A stretch of 47,991 nucleotides of DNA from Chloroflexota bacterium (GTDB lineage Bacteria > Chloroflexota > Anaerolineae > Aggregatilineales > Phototrophicaceae), in contig WTGN01000095.1 of assembly GCA_011523545.1 (NCBI GenBank), forward strand, positions 1-47,991, written 5' to 3'. The position numbers were made by a program, and so were the translations under genes. Below the pieces are notes generated by a model. The model did not search any database, had not been told where the DNA came from, and was given only the letters and a program-made list of their open reading frames with translations. The stretch's first letter is position 1, and each line of letters starts with the position of its first letter. Shown here in pieces: positions 1 to 11,147 of this stretch.

Positions 1-7
1 GGGTTAT

Positions 8-910
8 CTATACCCGCTGCGCCTCGACTTTGGCGCGGTCGATCATATTCTGAATCGTTGTCGGGTCCAGCAGCTCCACATCATCCTGATATTTGAGGAT
101 CACGCCGAGGGTATCCTGGACCGTCTCCAGCGACAGCTCATTCTGATCCAGCGCAATCAGGGCGGCGGTCCAATCCAGCGTTTCGGCGATGCCCGGGCGC
201 TTGAACAGCTCCAGCGAGCGCATATCCTGGATGAAGGCGGTGATCTGCCGCGCCAGCATCCGCGACACATCGGGCGCCTTGCGCTCGACAATCTGCAGCT
301 CCTTGTGGAAGTGCGGATAATCAATCCAATAGTAGAGGCAGCGCCGCTTCAAGGCGTCGTGTATCTCGCGGGTGCGGTTCGATGTCACCACAACGACCGG
401 CGGCGCCTTTGCCCTGATCGTGCCCAATTCCGGAATCGAAATCTGAAATTCGGAGAGCAATTCAAGCAGGAAGGCTTCAAACTCTTCGTCAGAACGATCG
501 AGCTCGTCGATCAGCAAGACGGGCGCCAGGCCGTCCGCGCTCTGTTCAATCGCCTGGAGCAAGGGCCGCTTAAGCAAAAAACGCTCGGAGAATATCTCGC
601 TTTCCATCTGCTCGCGCGCCAGGCCCTCAGTCTCCATCAGCCGCAGGTGCAGTATCTGCCCGGCGTAATTCCATTCGTAGACAGCCGTGTTGACATCCAG
701 CCCCTCGTAACACTGCAGCCGGATCAAGTCCCTATCCAGCGCCGCCGAAAGCACCTTGGCGATTTCCGTCTTGCCCACGCCGGCGTCACCCTCCAGGAAC
801 AAGGGCTTGCCCGTCTTCAGCGCCAAATATATCGCCACCGACAGCCCGCGCTCGGCGAAATAATCCTGCTCGTTTAGCGCCGCCTGCAATTCGTCAACTG
901 AGTTGTACAT
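8..910 (-). CDS. MoxR-family AAA+ ATPase (CoxD-like)
   Basis: A 300-residue AAA+ ATPase of the MoxR group. Visible motifs are Walker A GDAGVGKT at residues 41-48, Walker B VLLIDELDR at 131-139 and a sensor-1 TSNRTRE at 176-182 followed by an arginine-rich segment (DALKRR). MoxR ATPases act as chaperones for metal-cofactor insertion; CoxD of carbon monoxide dehydrogenase gene clusters belongs here and helps mature the Mo/Cu active site. It lies downstream, on the same strand, of genes for all three subunits of a molybdenum hydroxylase, separated by a DinB-like gene, so a maturation role for that enzyme is the natural inference. The partner VWA protein (CoxE type) usually follows, and would lie beyond the left edge. 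The stop codon TAG is inside the window, so the gene is complete. Confidence 0.88.
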   Translation of the reverse strand: MYNSVDELQAALNEQDYFAERGLSVAIYLALKTGKPLFLEGDAGVGKTEIAKVLSAALDRDLIRLQCYEGLDVNTAVYEWNYAGQILHLRLMETEGLAREQMESEIFSERFLLKRPLLQAIEQSADGLAPVLLIDELDRSDEEFEAFLLELLSEFQISIPELGTIRAKAPPVVVVTSNRTREIHDALKRRCLYYWIDYPHFHKELQIVERKAPDVSRMLARQITAFIQDMRSLELFKRPGIAETLDWTAALIALDQNELSLETVQDTLGVILKYQDDVELLDPTTIQNMIDRAKVEAQRV

Positions 911-1065
911 TCAATCCTTCTCGTTCCCGCCGTTTCGGGATTTCCCAGCCTAAATGAGCCACTATTCTAGCGTAGACAGCCGCGGATTCGCAGGGCGCAT
1001 TGGCATATATGAGCCTTGCAGTTGCCTTTGCCTCGCCCGCAATCCGGCCCAATCGACGCGCCTGC

Positions 1066-1542
1066 CTAGGCAATCCAATCCCGCCACATTTGCGTCCGCT
1101 CCATGCCCATCGCCTTGAGGTAGACGCTGACCTTGCCATAAAATATCAGCAGCGCCTCGCGCAAGATGTCCAGGCCGATGTGAAGCGGAACCTCGTAGCC
1201 GCCGCGGTCCATCGTCTTGTTCGCGACATCCTCATCACTGACCGCCTCAAGCGCGGCTTCAAGCTCCTGGTCGAGCGTGGCGTACCAGGCCTTCAACTTC
1301 TCGACGCTCGTCAGGTAGGCGTCGTCGTTCACACGATAGCTGAAATCGACTTTGAATGATTTGAAGGACTGCGCGTAGGCATGCTGCGTCTCCCCAAGTT
1401 CGCGGCAGAGCGCGCCCAATGTCGGGTTCTCGCCGCCCGGCGTAAAATTGAGATCGTCGTCGCTCAGGCTCGCCATCAATTCATCACGCAGCGGCGTGTA
1501 CATACGGTTTAGGTCCCAGAATTGCTTGATATCCGCGTTCAT
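1066..1542 (-). CDS. DinB-family (DUF664-like) putative metal-binding protein
   Basis: A 158-residue protein with the four-helix-bundle pattern of the DinB/YfiT superfamily: an N-terminal helix starting FWDLNRMYTPLRDELMA, a region FTPGGENPTLGALCRELGETQHAY that carries the first conserved histidine, and a later LHIGLDIL segment with a second histidine. Members of the superfamily bind a divalent metal through three histidines; some are thiol transferases or isomerases, most have no known activity. It sits between the medium subunit gene of a molybdenum hydroxylase (179 bp upstream, a gap holding two hairpin repeats) and a MoxR ATPase gene (155 bp downstream), all on one strand. Whether it belongs functionally to that cluster is unknown. 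The fold assignment is fairly safe, the role is not. Confidence 0.75.
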   Translation of the reverse strand: MNADIKQFWDLNRMYTPLRDELMASLSDDDLNFTPGGENPTLGALCRELGETQHAYAQSFKSFKVDFSYRVNDDAYLTSVEKLKAWYATLDQELEAALEAVSDEDVANKTMDRGGYEVPLHIGLDILREALLIFYGKVSVYLKAMGMERTQMWRDWIA

Positions 1543-1634
1543 AGTGTCTGCCCTGCCTGGCTGGTTTGCCGCTGAATTATAGGAGAGAAGTAGAAAAAAT
1601 CAAAAGAGGCGACCCGCAGGACACCTCATAATGC

Positions 1635-1695
1635 GGGCGACCCAATGGGTCGCCCCTACAGTATCGTCTATTGCGGGCGACGCAATTGGTCGCCC
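1635..1695. repeat. Two GGGCGA/TCGCCC hairpin repeats
   Basis: Two adjacent copies of the dispersed palindromic family. The first (1635-1655) is perfect: GGGCGACCC, loop AAT, GGGTCGCCC. The second (1675-1695) keeps the outer arms but has imperfect inner pairs (GACGC against TGGTC). Both are followed by CCTACA or CCTGCA. They lie between the medium subunit gene and the DinB-like gene of the same strand. Confidence 0.9.
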
Positions 1696-1721
1696 CTGCA
1701 ATTTTGCATTGATCCTATTGC

Positions 1722-2567
1722 TTAGCCCTGCGCAGCGGCGATCGCCCGCTTCAGGAAAACGCCCGCCATCTGCTGACGATAAGCCTCCGGGTAGGCGATG
1801 TCGCCGATGAGATCCTCGGCGATATCAGACTTGACCGCCTCAGCCGCGGCGTTGACTGCCGCGTCGTCCAGCGTCGTGCCGGCCAGAGCGGCCTCGGCGC
1901 CGGCGCATCTCACCGCGCGCAAGGTGGCGCCGCCCACGGCGACATGGGCATGATCACAGACGGCGCCATCCATCTTGAGCGCCACACACACGCCCACGAT
2001 GGCGTAACGCGAAGCTGGGTGCGGGAACTTGATGTAAGCTGATTGATGGTCGCTCACATCGGGCACGCTGACGCTGGTGATCAATTCGCCATCATCCAGC
2101 GCGGTTTCGAAGAGGCCGAGGAAGAAATCCTCCGCGCCGACCGAACGCGCCCCGTCCGCGCCTTGGATATTGACGTTAGCGCCGACAGCCACCAGCACAG
2201 TCGGCGGGTCGGAGGCAGGGTCAGCATGGGCGATATTGCCGCCAAGTGTGCCGAAGTTGCGCACGCCTTGATCGCCGACTTGCCCACAGGCGCTCGCCAA
2301 GGCACCGCACATGGCTTGAACATCGGCCGAGGTCGCGATCGCGTCATGGGTCGCGGCCGCGCCAATCGTCAAACCGCCGTTGGCCGAGATGCTTTGCAAT
2401 TCGGGGATCCGCCCGATGTCAATCAATTGCTCGGGCGCATCCAGGCGCAGTTTCATCGCCGGCAGCAAGCTGTGCCCGCCCGCTAGAAACTTGCCGCCAT
2501 CGGCAGCCGAAGCCAGCGCTTCATCGACCGATCCTGCCCGCACATAATCAAATTTGCTGGGCCACAT
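1722..2567 (-). CDS. Molybdenum hydroxylase FAD-binding medium subunit (CoxM-like)
   Basis: The 281-residue FAD subunit of a xanthine oxidase / CO dehydrogenase-type enzyme. The two FAD-binding signatures are clear: LAGGHSLLPAMKLRL at about 28-42 and TIGAAATH at 67-74 with NFGTLGGNIAHADPASDPP at about 104-122. It passes electrons from the iron-sulfur small subunit to an external acceptor. Length matches CoxM-type subunits (about 280-290). Gene order on the minus strand is small, large, medium; the gap to the large subunit gene is 96 bp and includes a degenerate hairpin repeat. An AGAGGA ribosome site lies 8 nt before the ATG. The family is certain; the substrate of the complex is not (see the large subunit). 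Confidence 0.9.
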   Translation of the reverse strand: MWPSKFDYVRAGSVDEALASAADGGKFLAGGHSLLPAMKLRLDAPEQLIDIGRIPELQSISANGGLTIGAAATHDAIATSADVQAMCGALASACGQVGDQGVRNFGTLGGNIAHADPASDPPTVLVAVGANVNIQGADGARSVGAEDFFLGLFETALDDGELITSVSVPDVSDHQSAYIKFPHPASRYAIVGVCVALKMDGAVCDHAHVAVGGATLRAVRCAGAEAALAGTTLDDAAVNAAAEAVKSDIAEDLIGDIAYPEAYRQQMAGVFLKRAIAAAQG

Positions 2568-2663
2568 ATTTCATGTCCTCTCTTTCCTGGTCTACTGTCG
2601 CGTTCGCGGGCGGTCCGCCTGGTCGTGTAGACACAGACCGTCGGTCGCCCCTACGAAATTCAA

Positions 2664-5015
<2,352 letters not shown>

Positions 5016-5026
5016 GCTTCACCTCC

Positions 5027-5482
<456 letters not shown>

Positions 5483-5494
<12 letters not shown>

Positions 5495-5677
5495 AAAACC
5501 CTCCATTTCGTCGCCAGCATGTTGACCGATTCACTTGCTTCGCGTCATTATAACTTGACTGACGCGAAAATGTAACTTGCCCAAGCTGAAAGCTGAATTT
5601 GCCCTGGGCAAAACGCAAACTTCCATCCGGGAAAATTGTAACTTGCTTTTGTCAATTTGGCTACAAGTTGCAAGTTT
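5483..5677 (-). promoter_or_regulatory. Cluster of TGTAACTTGC repeats upstream of the small subunit gene
   Basis: On the plus strand TGTAACTTGC occurs exactly at 5483-5492 (just inside the gene), 5571-5580 and 5637-5646. Partial copies lie at 5533-5538 (ACTTGC) and 5551-5558 (TAACTTGA), and an inverted partial at 5670-5677 (GCAAGTTT). Core-to-core distances are 46, 20, 22 and 66 bp. Within the 306-bp gap 5495-5800 I see no gene. Repeated short words near a start codon suggest a regulator-binding array, but no cognate regulator is visible and the copy inside the gene may be chance. Confidence 0.4.
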
Positions 5678-5800
5678 GAGCGCGGGTGGAGATATTCCAA
5701 CTCGTCATGTACAAACGCATCGCTGAGCCTCTGCATTCTCTATCTTGCCTCCTTTGCTCTTTGGTGAATACATCCATGGTTCGCGACCGAGAGGGCTAGC

Positions 5801-6802
5801 TCAAGCGTCCGCGTCCGTGAGAAATTCCGCCAGGTGGTGCTTCCACAAGCCCGCCAGCGTATGACTGCCGTGGCCGCGAGAATGTTCAGAAATGGGCAGC
5901 AGCACATATCGCGCGCGCTCCACATCCGGCAACGCCGCTTCCATGATGCCCAGCTCGGGCGGATTCACTTGATCATCGGCGGAATTGATCGCCAGCAGCG
6001 GCGCCTTGATGCGCTTGAGATGTGGCGCCGGGTTGTAGTCCTCGGATGCAGCGAAGGCATAGAGCATATCGTTGGCGTCAAGCGCCGCGGCATTACTGCG
6101 GATTCGTTCCGCCAGAAAAGCGTCGGCGGCCGCGCGCGTCGGCGCTTCCCTGCGCCATTGAAGCGGGCAGCTGGTCATCATGATCAGCAAGTGGATGGCG
6201 TTGATCAAGCCGGGTGGCTGGGCTTCGTATTCACCGTCATGCCAGGCCGGGTCATTCTTGATCGAGTCCATGATCATTTTGCGCATCATGCGATTTCGCC
6301 CGGCGATCTCGGCCGGCAGCGCGGCCAGCGGCGCCAGCGCGTCCATGAAGTCGGGATAATGAATGCCCCAAAGCCAGGCCTGCATGCCGCCCATTGAGGT
6401 GCCCAGGACCAGGCGCAGGTGATTGACTGCCAGGCCTTCAGTGAGCAGGCGGTGCTGGGCGCGGATCATATCGAGGTAACGGTAACGGGGGAATCGCATG
6501 CGCGGCCCGTCGCTCGGCTTGCTCGATCCCCCGTGTCCGATGCCATCGGGCAGGATGATGTAGTGCTTCTCGGCGTCAAGGAGCTGGCCGGCTTGAAACA
6601 ACTCGCCGGCGAAGCTCTCACGCAGAAATTGCGCGCCACTGCCGGTTGTGCCATGCAGGATCAGCGCCGCGTTTCGCACCAGCCCGGCTTCATCGCGGCG
6701 GGGCGCGCCGAGCGTGCGATAATGCAGGCGCAGCGCCGGCATGACTTCGCCGTTATCGAAGGCAAAGTCGCGAATTGTGAAATCGCCCGCTCGCGGGTCC
6801 AT
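5801..6802 (-). CDS. Alpha/beta hydrolase of the MetX (homoserine O-acetyltransferase-like) family
   Basis: A 333-residue alpha/beta-hydrolase fold protein. The nucleophile elbow is GTSMGGMQAW (serine), the oxyanion region is LILHGTTGSG, the acid lies in NSADDQVNPP and the catalytic histidine in GHGSHT near the C-terminus. The pattern HGTTGSG with LGTSMGGMQA and the LRLHYRTLG N-terminus is that of MetX relatives, but true homoserine acetyltransferases have a longer lid domain and no methionine gene is near, so a generic esterase/acyltransferase is safer. It follows a metallophosphoesterase gene by 18 bp on the same strand and is probably cotranscribed with it. No signal peptide is seen, so it is probably cytoplasmic. 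Confidence 0.8.
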   Translation of the reverse strand: MDPRAGDFTIRDFAFDNGEVMPALRLHYRTLGAPRRDEAGLVRNAALILHGTTGSGAQFLRESFAGELFQAGQLLDAEKHYIILPDGIGHGGSSKPSDGPRMRFPRYRYLDMIRAQHRLLTEGLAVNHLRLVLGTSMGGMQAWLWGIHYPDFMDALAPLAALPAEIAGRNRMMRKMIMDSIKNDPAWHDGEYEAQPPGLINAIHLLIMMTSCPLQWRREAPTRAAADAFLAERIRSNAAALDANDMLYAFAASEDYNPAPHLKRIKAPLLAINSADDQVNPPELGIMEAALPDVERARYVLLPISEHSRGHGSHTLAGLWKHHLAEFLTDADA

Positions 6803-6820
6803 TTGCGCCTCGCGCCAGCG

Positions 6821-7618
6821 CTATGGACTGAGCGAAGGCAAACTGTAGCGTCGGACGAAGGCGCCGTTCTCTCGCAGCATCACAAGGTTGAAACCGCCTT
6901 GAGTGTTCAAGTCCGGTTCGGCCGCGCCCAGGCCGGGATAACCCGCCAGGTTTGACCAGGTCGACGGGCAGCAGATGTAAGTGACGCCATCGCTGAAGGT
7001 CGTTGTCGACTGATGGATGTGACCGTGGAAGACGCCCGCGATTTTGTCACGATGCTGCCGCAGGAGCCGCTGCACGCGCTGGCCATTCTGAACGCGCATC
7101 TGCTCGTCGATCCAGGGTACGCCGGTTTCTATCAGGGCGTGATGCGTCGCCACGACGATCGGTCCGTCGTGGATTGACTCAAGTTGCTCCGCAAACCAGT
7201 CGATCTGCTCGTCGCTCAGGTTTGGCGCGTGAACATCGCCTTCTTCGTTGCTGTCCAGCGTCACGAGATGGCAGCCGCCCAGTTGCAGATGCGCATCGCC
7301 CAGCACCTGGGTACGCTCCCCATCGTGCATGATGTCGCGCATCAGCCGGAGCGAGTCATGATTGCCCGGCAAGAGATACAGAGGCTGTGAAAGCGGCGTA
7401 AGAAGTTCGCGCGCGCAATGGTAATCTTCCGCTTGCGGATCGGCACAGACATCGCCCGTATGCAAAATGAATTCAATCTCATAGGGCAGCCGACTTATCA
7501 TCTCAAGCAGGCGCTCAACGCCGCGATTCGGATGCGGCAGGGAAGCGGGAATCTCAGGCGGGTGATAGGCGGGATCCGCGCTGATGTGGCTATCGCTTAT
7601 GTGGAGGAAAGTCGTCAT
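6821..7618 (-). CDS. Calcineurin-like metallophosphoesterase (CpdA/GpdQ-like)
   Basis: A 265-residue dinuclear-metal phosphoesterase. All five family motifs are in order: ISDSHIS (D9, H11), HTGDV, PGNHDS, ATHHALI and GHIHQ. The closest well-known relatives are cyclic-nucleotide phosphodiesterase CpdA and glycerophosphodiesterase GpdQ, both of similar length; the sequence does not let me choose a substrate. There is no signal peptide. The gene is the first of a two-gene unit with the MetX-like hydrolase that starts 18 bp downstream. It is divergent from the amidase gene, with about 200 bp between them. Confidence 0.87.
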   Translation of the reverse strand: MTTFLHISDSHISADPAYHPPEIPASLPHPNRGVERLLEMISRLPYEIEFILHTGDVCADPQAEDYHCARELLTPLSQPLYLLPGNHDSLRLMRDIMHDGERTQVLGDAHLQLGGCHLVTLDSNEEGDVHAPNLSDEQIDWFAEQLESIHDGPIVVATHHALIETGVPWIDEQMRVQNGQRVQRLLRQHRDKIAGVFHGHIHQSTTTFSDGVTYICCPSTWSNLAGYPGLGAAEPDLNTQGGFNLVMLRENGAFVRRYSLPSLSP

Positions 7619-7824
7619 ACTTACAGTCTATCAAAGAAGCGCCCGGCTGTGGGCAAGACTGCTCAACTTGGCAACACATTAGCACACAGCCACTATTAAC
7701 GCCACTGCTTTCTGGCTTGCTCGGCTCGGTCGGCGGATTTCGGCACGTTTGCCGGTTTTCACGCCGACATTGGCCGCAATCAAAGGCAGAATGCATTAAG
7801 ATTCAGGCCTGCGCCATATATCGG

Positions 7825-9144
7825 ATGAATGCGGATAGGCTGATGGAAACTCCTCTTGTGCAGCATATTTCACTGATGGCGGACGCGAATGCCCTGGGCC
7901 GGGGGGAAGCGTCGCCCTCTGATTTGATTGAGCGGCTGCAACAGCGCTTCGAGCGCATCAACAGCGCGATCGACGCCTTCCTGCCGGAAGCGAATCGCTT
8001 CGAGCGTTTGCGCCGCGACGCCGCATCGCTGGAGGCGCGCTTTCCCAATCACGCGGGGCGCCCGCCATTGTATGGCGCCTTGCTGGGCGTCAAAGATATA
8101 TTTCATGTCGACGGCTTCACAACGCGGGCCGGCACGCGCGTGCCGCCGGAGCATTTTGCCGGCGAAGAGGCGGCTGTTGTGACGCAGCTGAAACGCGCCG
8201 GCGCCCTCATCGTCGGCAAGACCGTCACCACCGAGTTCGCCTATTTTGAGCCGGGGCCGACGCGAAACCCGCATAACCCCGCCCACAGCCCCGGCGGCAG
8301 CAGCAGCGGGTCAGCGGCGGCCGTCGCTGCCGGGCTGGCCCATATCAGCCTCGGCACACAGACTGTCGGCTCGGTTATACGCCCGGCGGCCTACTGCGGA
8401 ATCGTCGGCTTCAAACCATCCTTCGATCGCGTCGCCAGCGCCGGCTTGGTCAGCTTCTCGCCATCGGCTGATCATGTCGGTTTCTTCACAGTTGATATCG
8501 CCTCTATGCAAGCCGTCTGCGCCGCCCTCATCAGCGATTGGAAGGGCGACCGCGAGCATGAAGCGCGCCCGGCCCTGGGGGTTCCGGTCGGCGCCTACCT
8601 GGAGCAGGCGACAGCGCTGGATGCATTTGCCCGGCAGCTGTCCGCGCTTGAAGGAGCGGGTTACCGGATCAAGCGCGTCCCGATGTTTGACGACATCGCG
8701 GCGATTGACGGCTTCCATCAAGAACTGATCGCGGCCGAACTGGCGTTGCAGCATCGCGAGCGCTTCGCCCAATTCAGCGCGCTTTATCGGCCGCGCACGG
8801 CAGCGCTCATCAGGCAAGGGCAGACCGTATCGCCCGGTCGCCTGCGGGCGGCGCGCGCGCATCGCCTGGCATTCCGCGGGCGCCTGCACCGGGTTATGGA
8901 CGCGGAGGGCATCGATCTGTGGATCTGCCCATCGGCGCCCGATGTCGCGCCACGCGGCCTGGAAGCGACTGGCAGCCCGGCGATGAATATGCCCTGGACG
9001 CATGCCGGCCTTCCCGCCCTGTCATTGCCGGCTGGGCGCGGCGGGGCTGGCCTGCCGCTGGGCCTGCAGCTGGTGGGCCGTTTCGGTGAAGACGAAAGGC
9101 TGCTGGCCTGGAGCGGCGGCATTGAGCAGGTCTTGCAGGGTTGA
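7825..9144 (+). CDS. Amidase (amidase signature family)
   Basis: An amidase-signature hydrolase of about 439 residues. The Ser-cisSer-Lys triad is visible: lysine in LLGVKDIFHV, and the glycine/serine-rich signature SPGGSSSGSAAAVAAG with the two serines; GTQTVGSVIRPAAYCGIVGFKPS is the conserved continuation. The family hydrolyses amides, including glutaminyl-tRNA precursors, but the shape resembles stand-alone amidases rather than GatA, and no gatB or gatC is near. The open frame extends to 7717, but the added residues look non-coding; the ATG at 7825 or at 7843 is the likely start, neither with a strong ribosome site. It converges on the cyclase-family gene with 34 bp between the stops. Confidence 0.88.
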   Translation: MNADRLMETPLVQHISLMADANALGRGEASPSDLIERLQQRFERINSAIDAFLPEANRFERLRRDAASLEARFPNHAGRPPLYGALLGVKDIFHVDGFTTRAGTRVPPEHFAGEEAAVVTQLKRAGALIVGKTVTTEFAYFEPGPTRNPHNPAHSPGGSSSGSAAAVAAGLAHISLGTQTVGSVIRPAAYCGIVGFKPSFDRVASAGLVSFSPSADHVGFFTVDIASMQAVCAALISDWKGDREHEARPALGVPVGAYLEQATALDAFARQLSALEGAGYRIKRVPMFDDIAAIDGFHQELIAAELALQHRERFAQFSALYRPRTAALIRQGQTVSPGRLRAARAHRLAFRGRLHRVMDAEGIDLWICPSAPDVAPRGLEATGSPAMNMPWTHAGLPALSLPAGRGGAGLPLGLQLVGRFGEDERLLAWSGGIEQVLQG

Positions 9145-9178
9145 AACGGGCGGCTCTGCGCCAGGCGCGTTCGGCAAA

Positions 9179-10060
9179 TCAGGCGATCGCCAGCGGATTC
9201 ACCCAGGAGCCGGTCGCCCCGGTCAGCTTGAGCGGCGCGATGATCAGCAGAAACTCATAACAGCGCGCCGCCGCCAAGTCATCGAGATTGAGATTCTCCA
9301 CATGGGTGACGCCTTTGTGCACCAGCAGAAAACGGTGCACCGAATGATCCATCGGCGGCATCGCCTCCACCGCCATATTGTCCGCGCCAACCAGGGTCAT
9401 GCCCTGCTCGAAAAGGAATTGGGCCGCTTCCAGGTTCAAGCCGGCCTGGGCATCGCGATATACTGGATCGCCCGCCCGCAGCAATTCGAGCGTTCCCGTG
9501 CGCACGAGCACCGCCGTGTTTTCGCTGATGACGCTGCCTTGCCGCGCCAGGGCGCCGCGGATGTCGTCCGCGCCGATGGCATAAGCGGGCGGGAGCATGT
9601 CGACGCCTTTGTAGCCGGCCACATCCAAGAGCAAGCCCCGGCTGACGATGGGCGGCATTTTTTCGATGCTCATGTGGCTTTGCCCGGCGGAGCTGACGCA
9701 GTCGCTGGCCGGGACTGTCGCGCCGTCGCCGTCATACAGACGCGGCTCGCCGTCCTTGGCGGGCAGCCCGGCGGCATCCTGCTTCTCGGCGATATGGCAA
9801 AGGGCGTCGATGTGGGTGCCGACGTGAATCGACATGCGGATCGTCTCGGCCGCCGCCGAGCCCGGGTCAATGGTTGATGCGTCGCCGTGGCGCAGATGGG
9901 GCGCGATCGAATAAGACTTCATGGCCGCGCCCGGCGTCAACATGCCTTCCTGAAAGTCGACGCCCAAGCTGAAAACCCGGCCGGTTTTCACCAGGCGCAG
10001 CAGGTCGGGCGTCAAGCGCGGGACGGGCAGTTTTCCATAAGCAGACAAGCTCATATCCAC
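9179..10060 (-). CDS. Cyclase-family (kynurenine formamidase-like) metal hydrolase
   Basis: A 293-residue member of the cyclase family (PF04199 type). The metal-binding motif HVGTHIDALCH (form HxGTHxDxxxH) lies near residue 78-90, and a second histidine region HSVHRFLLVHKGVTHVENLN is at about 234-255, as in the longer branch of the family. Relatives hydrolyse N-formylkynurenine, cyclic amides or isatin; this branch is common in environmental bacteria and has no assigned substrate. It is convergent with an amidase, and the two could act on the same amide/imide compound, but that is only a positional hint. A complete gene with an ATG start and TGA stop. Confidence 0.85.
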   Translation of the reverse strand: MDMSLSAYGKLPVPRLTPDLLRLVKTGRVFSLGVDFQEGMLTPGAAMKSYSIAPHLRHGDASTIDPGSAAAETIRMSIHVGTHIDALCHIAEKQDAAGLPAKDGEPRLYDGDGATVPASDCVSSAGQSHMSIEKMPPIVSRGLLLDVAGYKGVDMLPPAYAIGADDIRGALARQGSVISENTAVLVRTGTLELLRAGDPVYRDAQAGLNLEAAQFLFEQGMTLVGADNMAVEAMPPMDHSVHRFLLVHKGVTHVENLNLDDLAAARCYEFLLIIAPLKLTGATGSWVNPLAIA

Positions 10061-10154
10061 TCCTCATGTGCTGGTTTGATTGGCGCTAGTGTAGCAGATT
10101 CCCGCATGCAGGAGTCGCGCTGAGCGGTGGATGATTTGGCCAGGCGCGGCGGTT

Positions 10155-10793
10155 TCATGGCGCTTCTGTCCATGGCGTTTCCGCTTCGGCGGGAAAATCC
10201 CTGGCGAGCTGTTCGTCCATTCTTTGCTTCATGCCCTTGAGGTAGTTTTCGTTGTAACGTTTCGCGCCTTCATAGGTGTTCACGCCTTCCCAGGGTGGAC
10301 TGGCGTGTACGGCGCCGTCATAGTAAAACTCATGTCGAATCACATTCTCGGCCTCGGGCTGCTGATCGGGCAGGAGATTGTCGAGGATGAGGATGCGGTC
10401 AATCAAGCGGGTCAAGGCATGGACGCGCTGGTTTAGGAAGCCATCGCCGAGCAAGAGGTTGTTGGAGAGGGTGATGACATGGTTCATAAGTTGATCGCGG
10501 ATTTGCGCGTATTGCGCAAAGGCGTCTTGGGCGGGCGCAATTGTGGAATCCGAGTGTTGGTCGGGGATTGGGGTTGATTGGACGGCGGCAATGGCGTTTG
10601 CGTGGGCAAGAAGATTCCGCGCAAGCGCATCGGAATACAGTTCGTAATCGTCGTCCCATTGTTGCCGCCAGTGTTGAATCGTGCGTCTGGGAAAGCCGGT
10701 GAGCTGGTGCACGAGCATGGTGTTGCCGCTGTGGAGAAGCAGGAGACGGCGGACGAGTTTCTTTTCTTCAGGTGTATAGTCGCGCTTGGGCAT
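10155..10793 (-). CDS. Orphan helix-turn-helix protein of unknown function
   Basis: A 212-residue protein that I cannot assign to a named family. Residues 1-50 read as a helix-turn-helix: a charged start YTPEEKKLVRRLLLLHSGN, then LVHQLTGFPRRTIQHWRQQW, a recognition-helix pattern like that of terminase small subunits or homeodomain-like transposase N-termini. The middle is helical (AQYAQIRDQLMNHVITLSNNLL, then LTRLIDRILILDNLL); the C-terminus is acidic with aromatic motifs (YYDGAVHASPPW). The open frame extends to 10835 but the ATG at 10793 has an AGGG ribosome site 6 nt upstream. It has no phage or transposon neighbours. It may be a DNA-binding relic of a mobile element or a stand-alone regulator. 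Confidence 0.6.
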   Translation of the reverse strand: MPKRDYTPEEKKLVRRLLLLHSGNTMLVHQLTGFPRRTIQHWRQQWDDDYELYSDALARNLLAHANAIAAVQSTPIPDQHSDSTIAPAQDAFAQYAQIRDQLMNHVITLSNNLLLGDGFLNQRVHALTRLIDRILILDNLLPDQQPEAENVIRHEFYYDGAVHASPPWEGVNTYEGAKRYNENYLKGMKQRMDEQLARDFPAEAETPWTEAP

Positions 10794-11147
10794 GAGAGTC
10801 CCTGGGGCTGGCTGCTGGTGGCGGGATCTTAGCATGGACGGGCAGCGGAGAGGGGACTAAATGGTCGCGCGCCCTGTTTTCGTTTCGACTTGTGGACACA
10901 TGCCGCGGCCGCATTTGAGCTCATTGGGCGACTCACAGAGTCGCCCCTACAAGGCTTGTCCGACGCTGGGTCATTCGAGCGCGAATCTTTCACCACAACC
11001 CCCTGCGCGTTCGCCATCCCTATGGCGAGCATCCCAGCAAGCGAGGTGAAGAGTCCAGCAGTGAGTTGGGGCGGCTTTGCGGCGAAGCAGGTTTTCAAGC
11101 TCGACAGGTATGAATGACGCGTCAATCCAATGCAGCATTGCCGGAAC
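10794..11147. other. Intergenic region with two small hairpin repeats
   Basis: About 350 bp without a convincing gene, between two minus-strand genes. It holds a perfect copy of the main hairpin family at 10926-10946 (GGGCGACTC, loop ACA, GAGTCGCCC, then CTACA) and a weaker inverted repeat at 11011-11028 (TCGCCAT and ATGGCGA arms) of the CGCCAT/ATGGCG family also seen near 22408 and 40761. Nothing else is recognisable. Confidence 0.7.

Noticed and set aside
5801..6802. metX (homoserine O-acetyltransferase) for methionine synthesis
   Set aside because: The fold and catalytic triad agree, but the neighbours are unrelated to methionine synthesis and the sequence is shorter than MetX in the lid region; kept as a MetX-like hydrolase.
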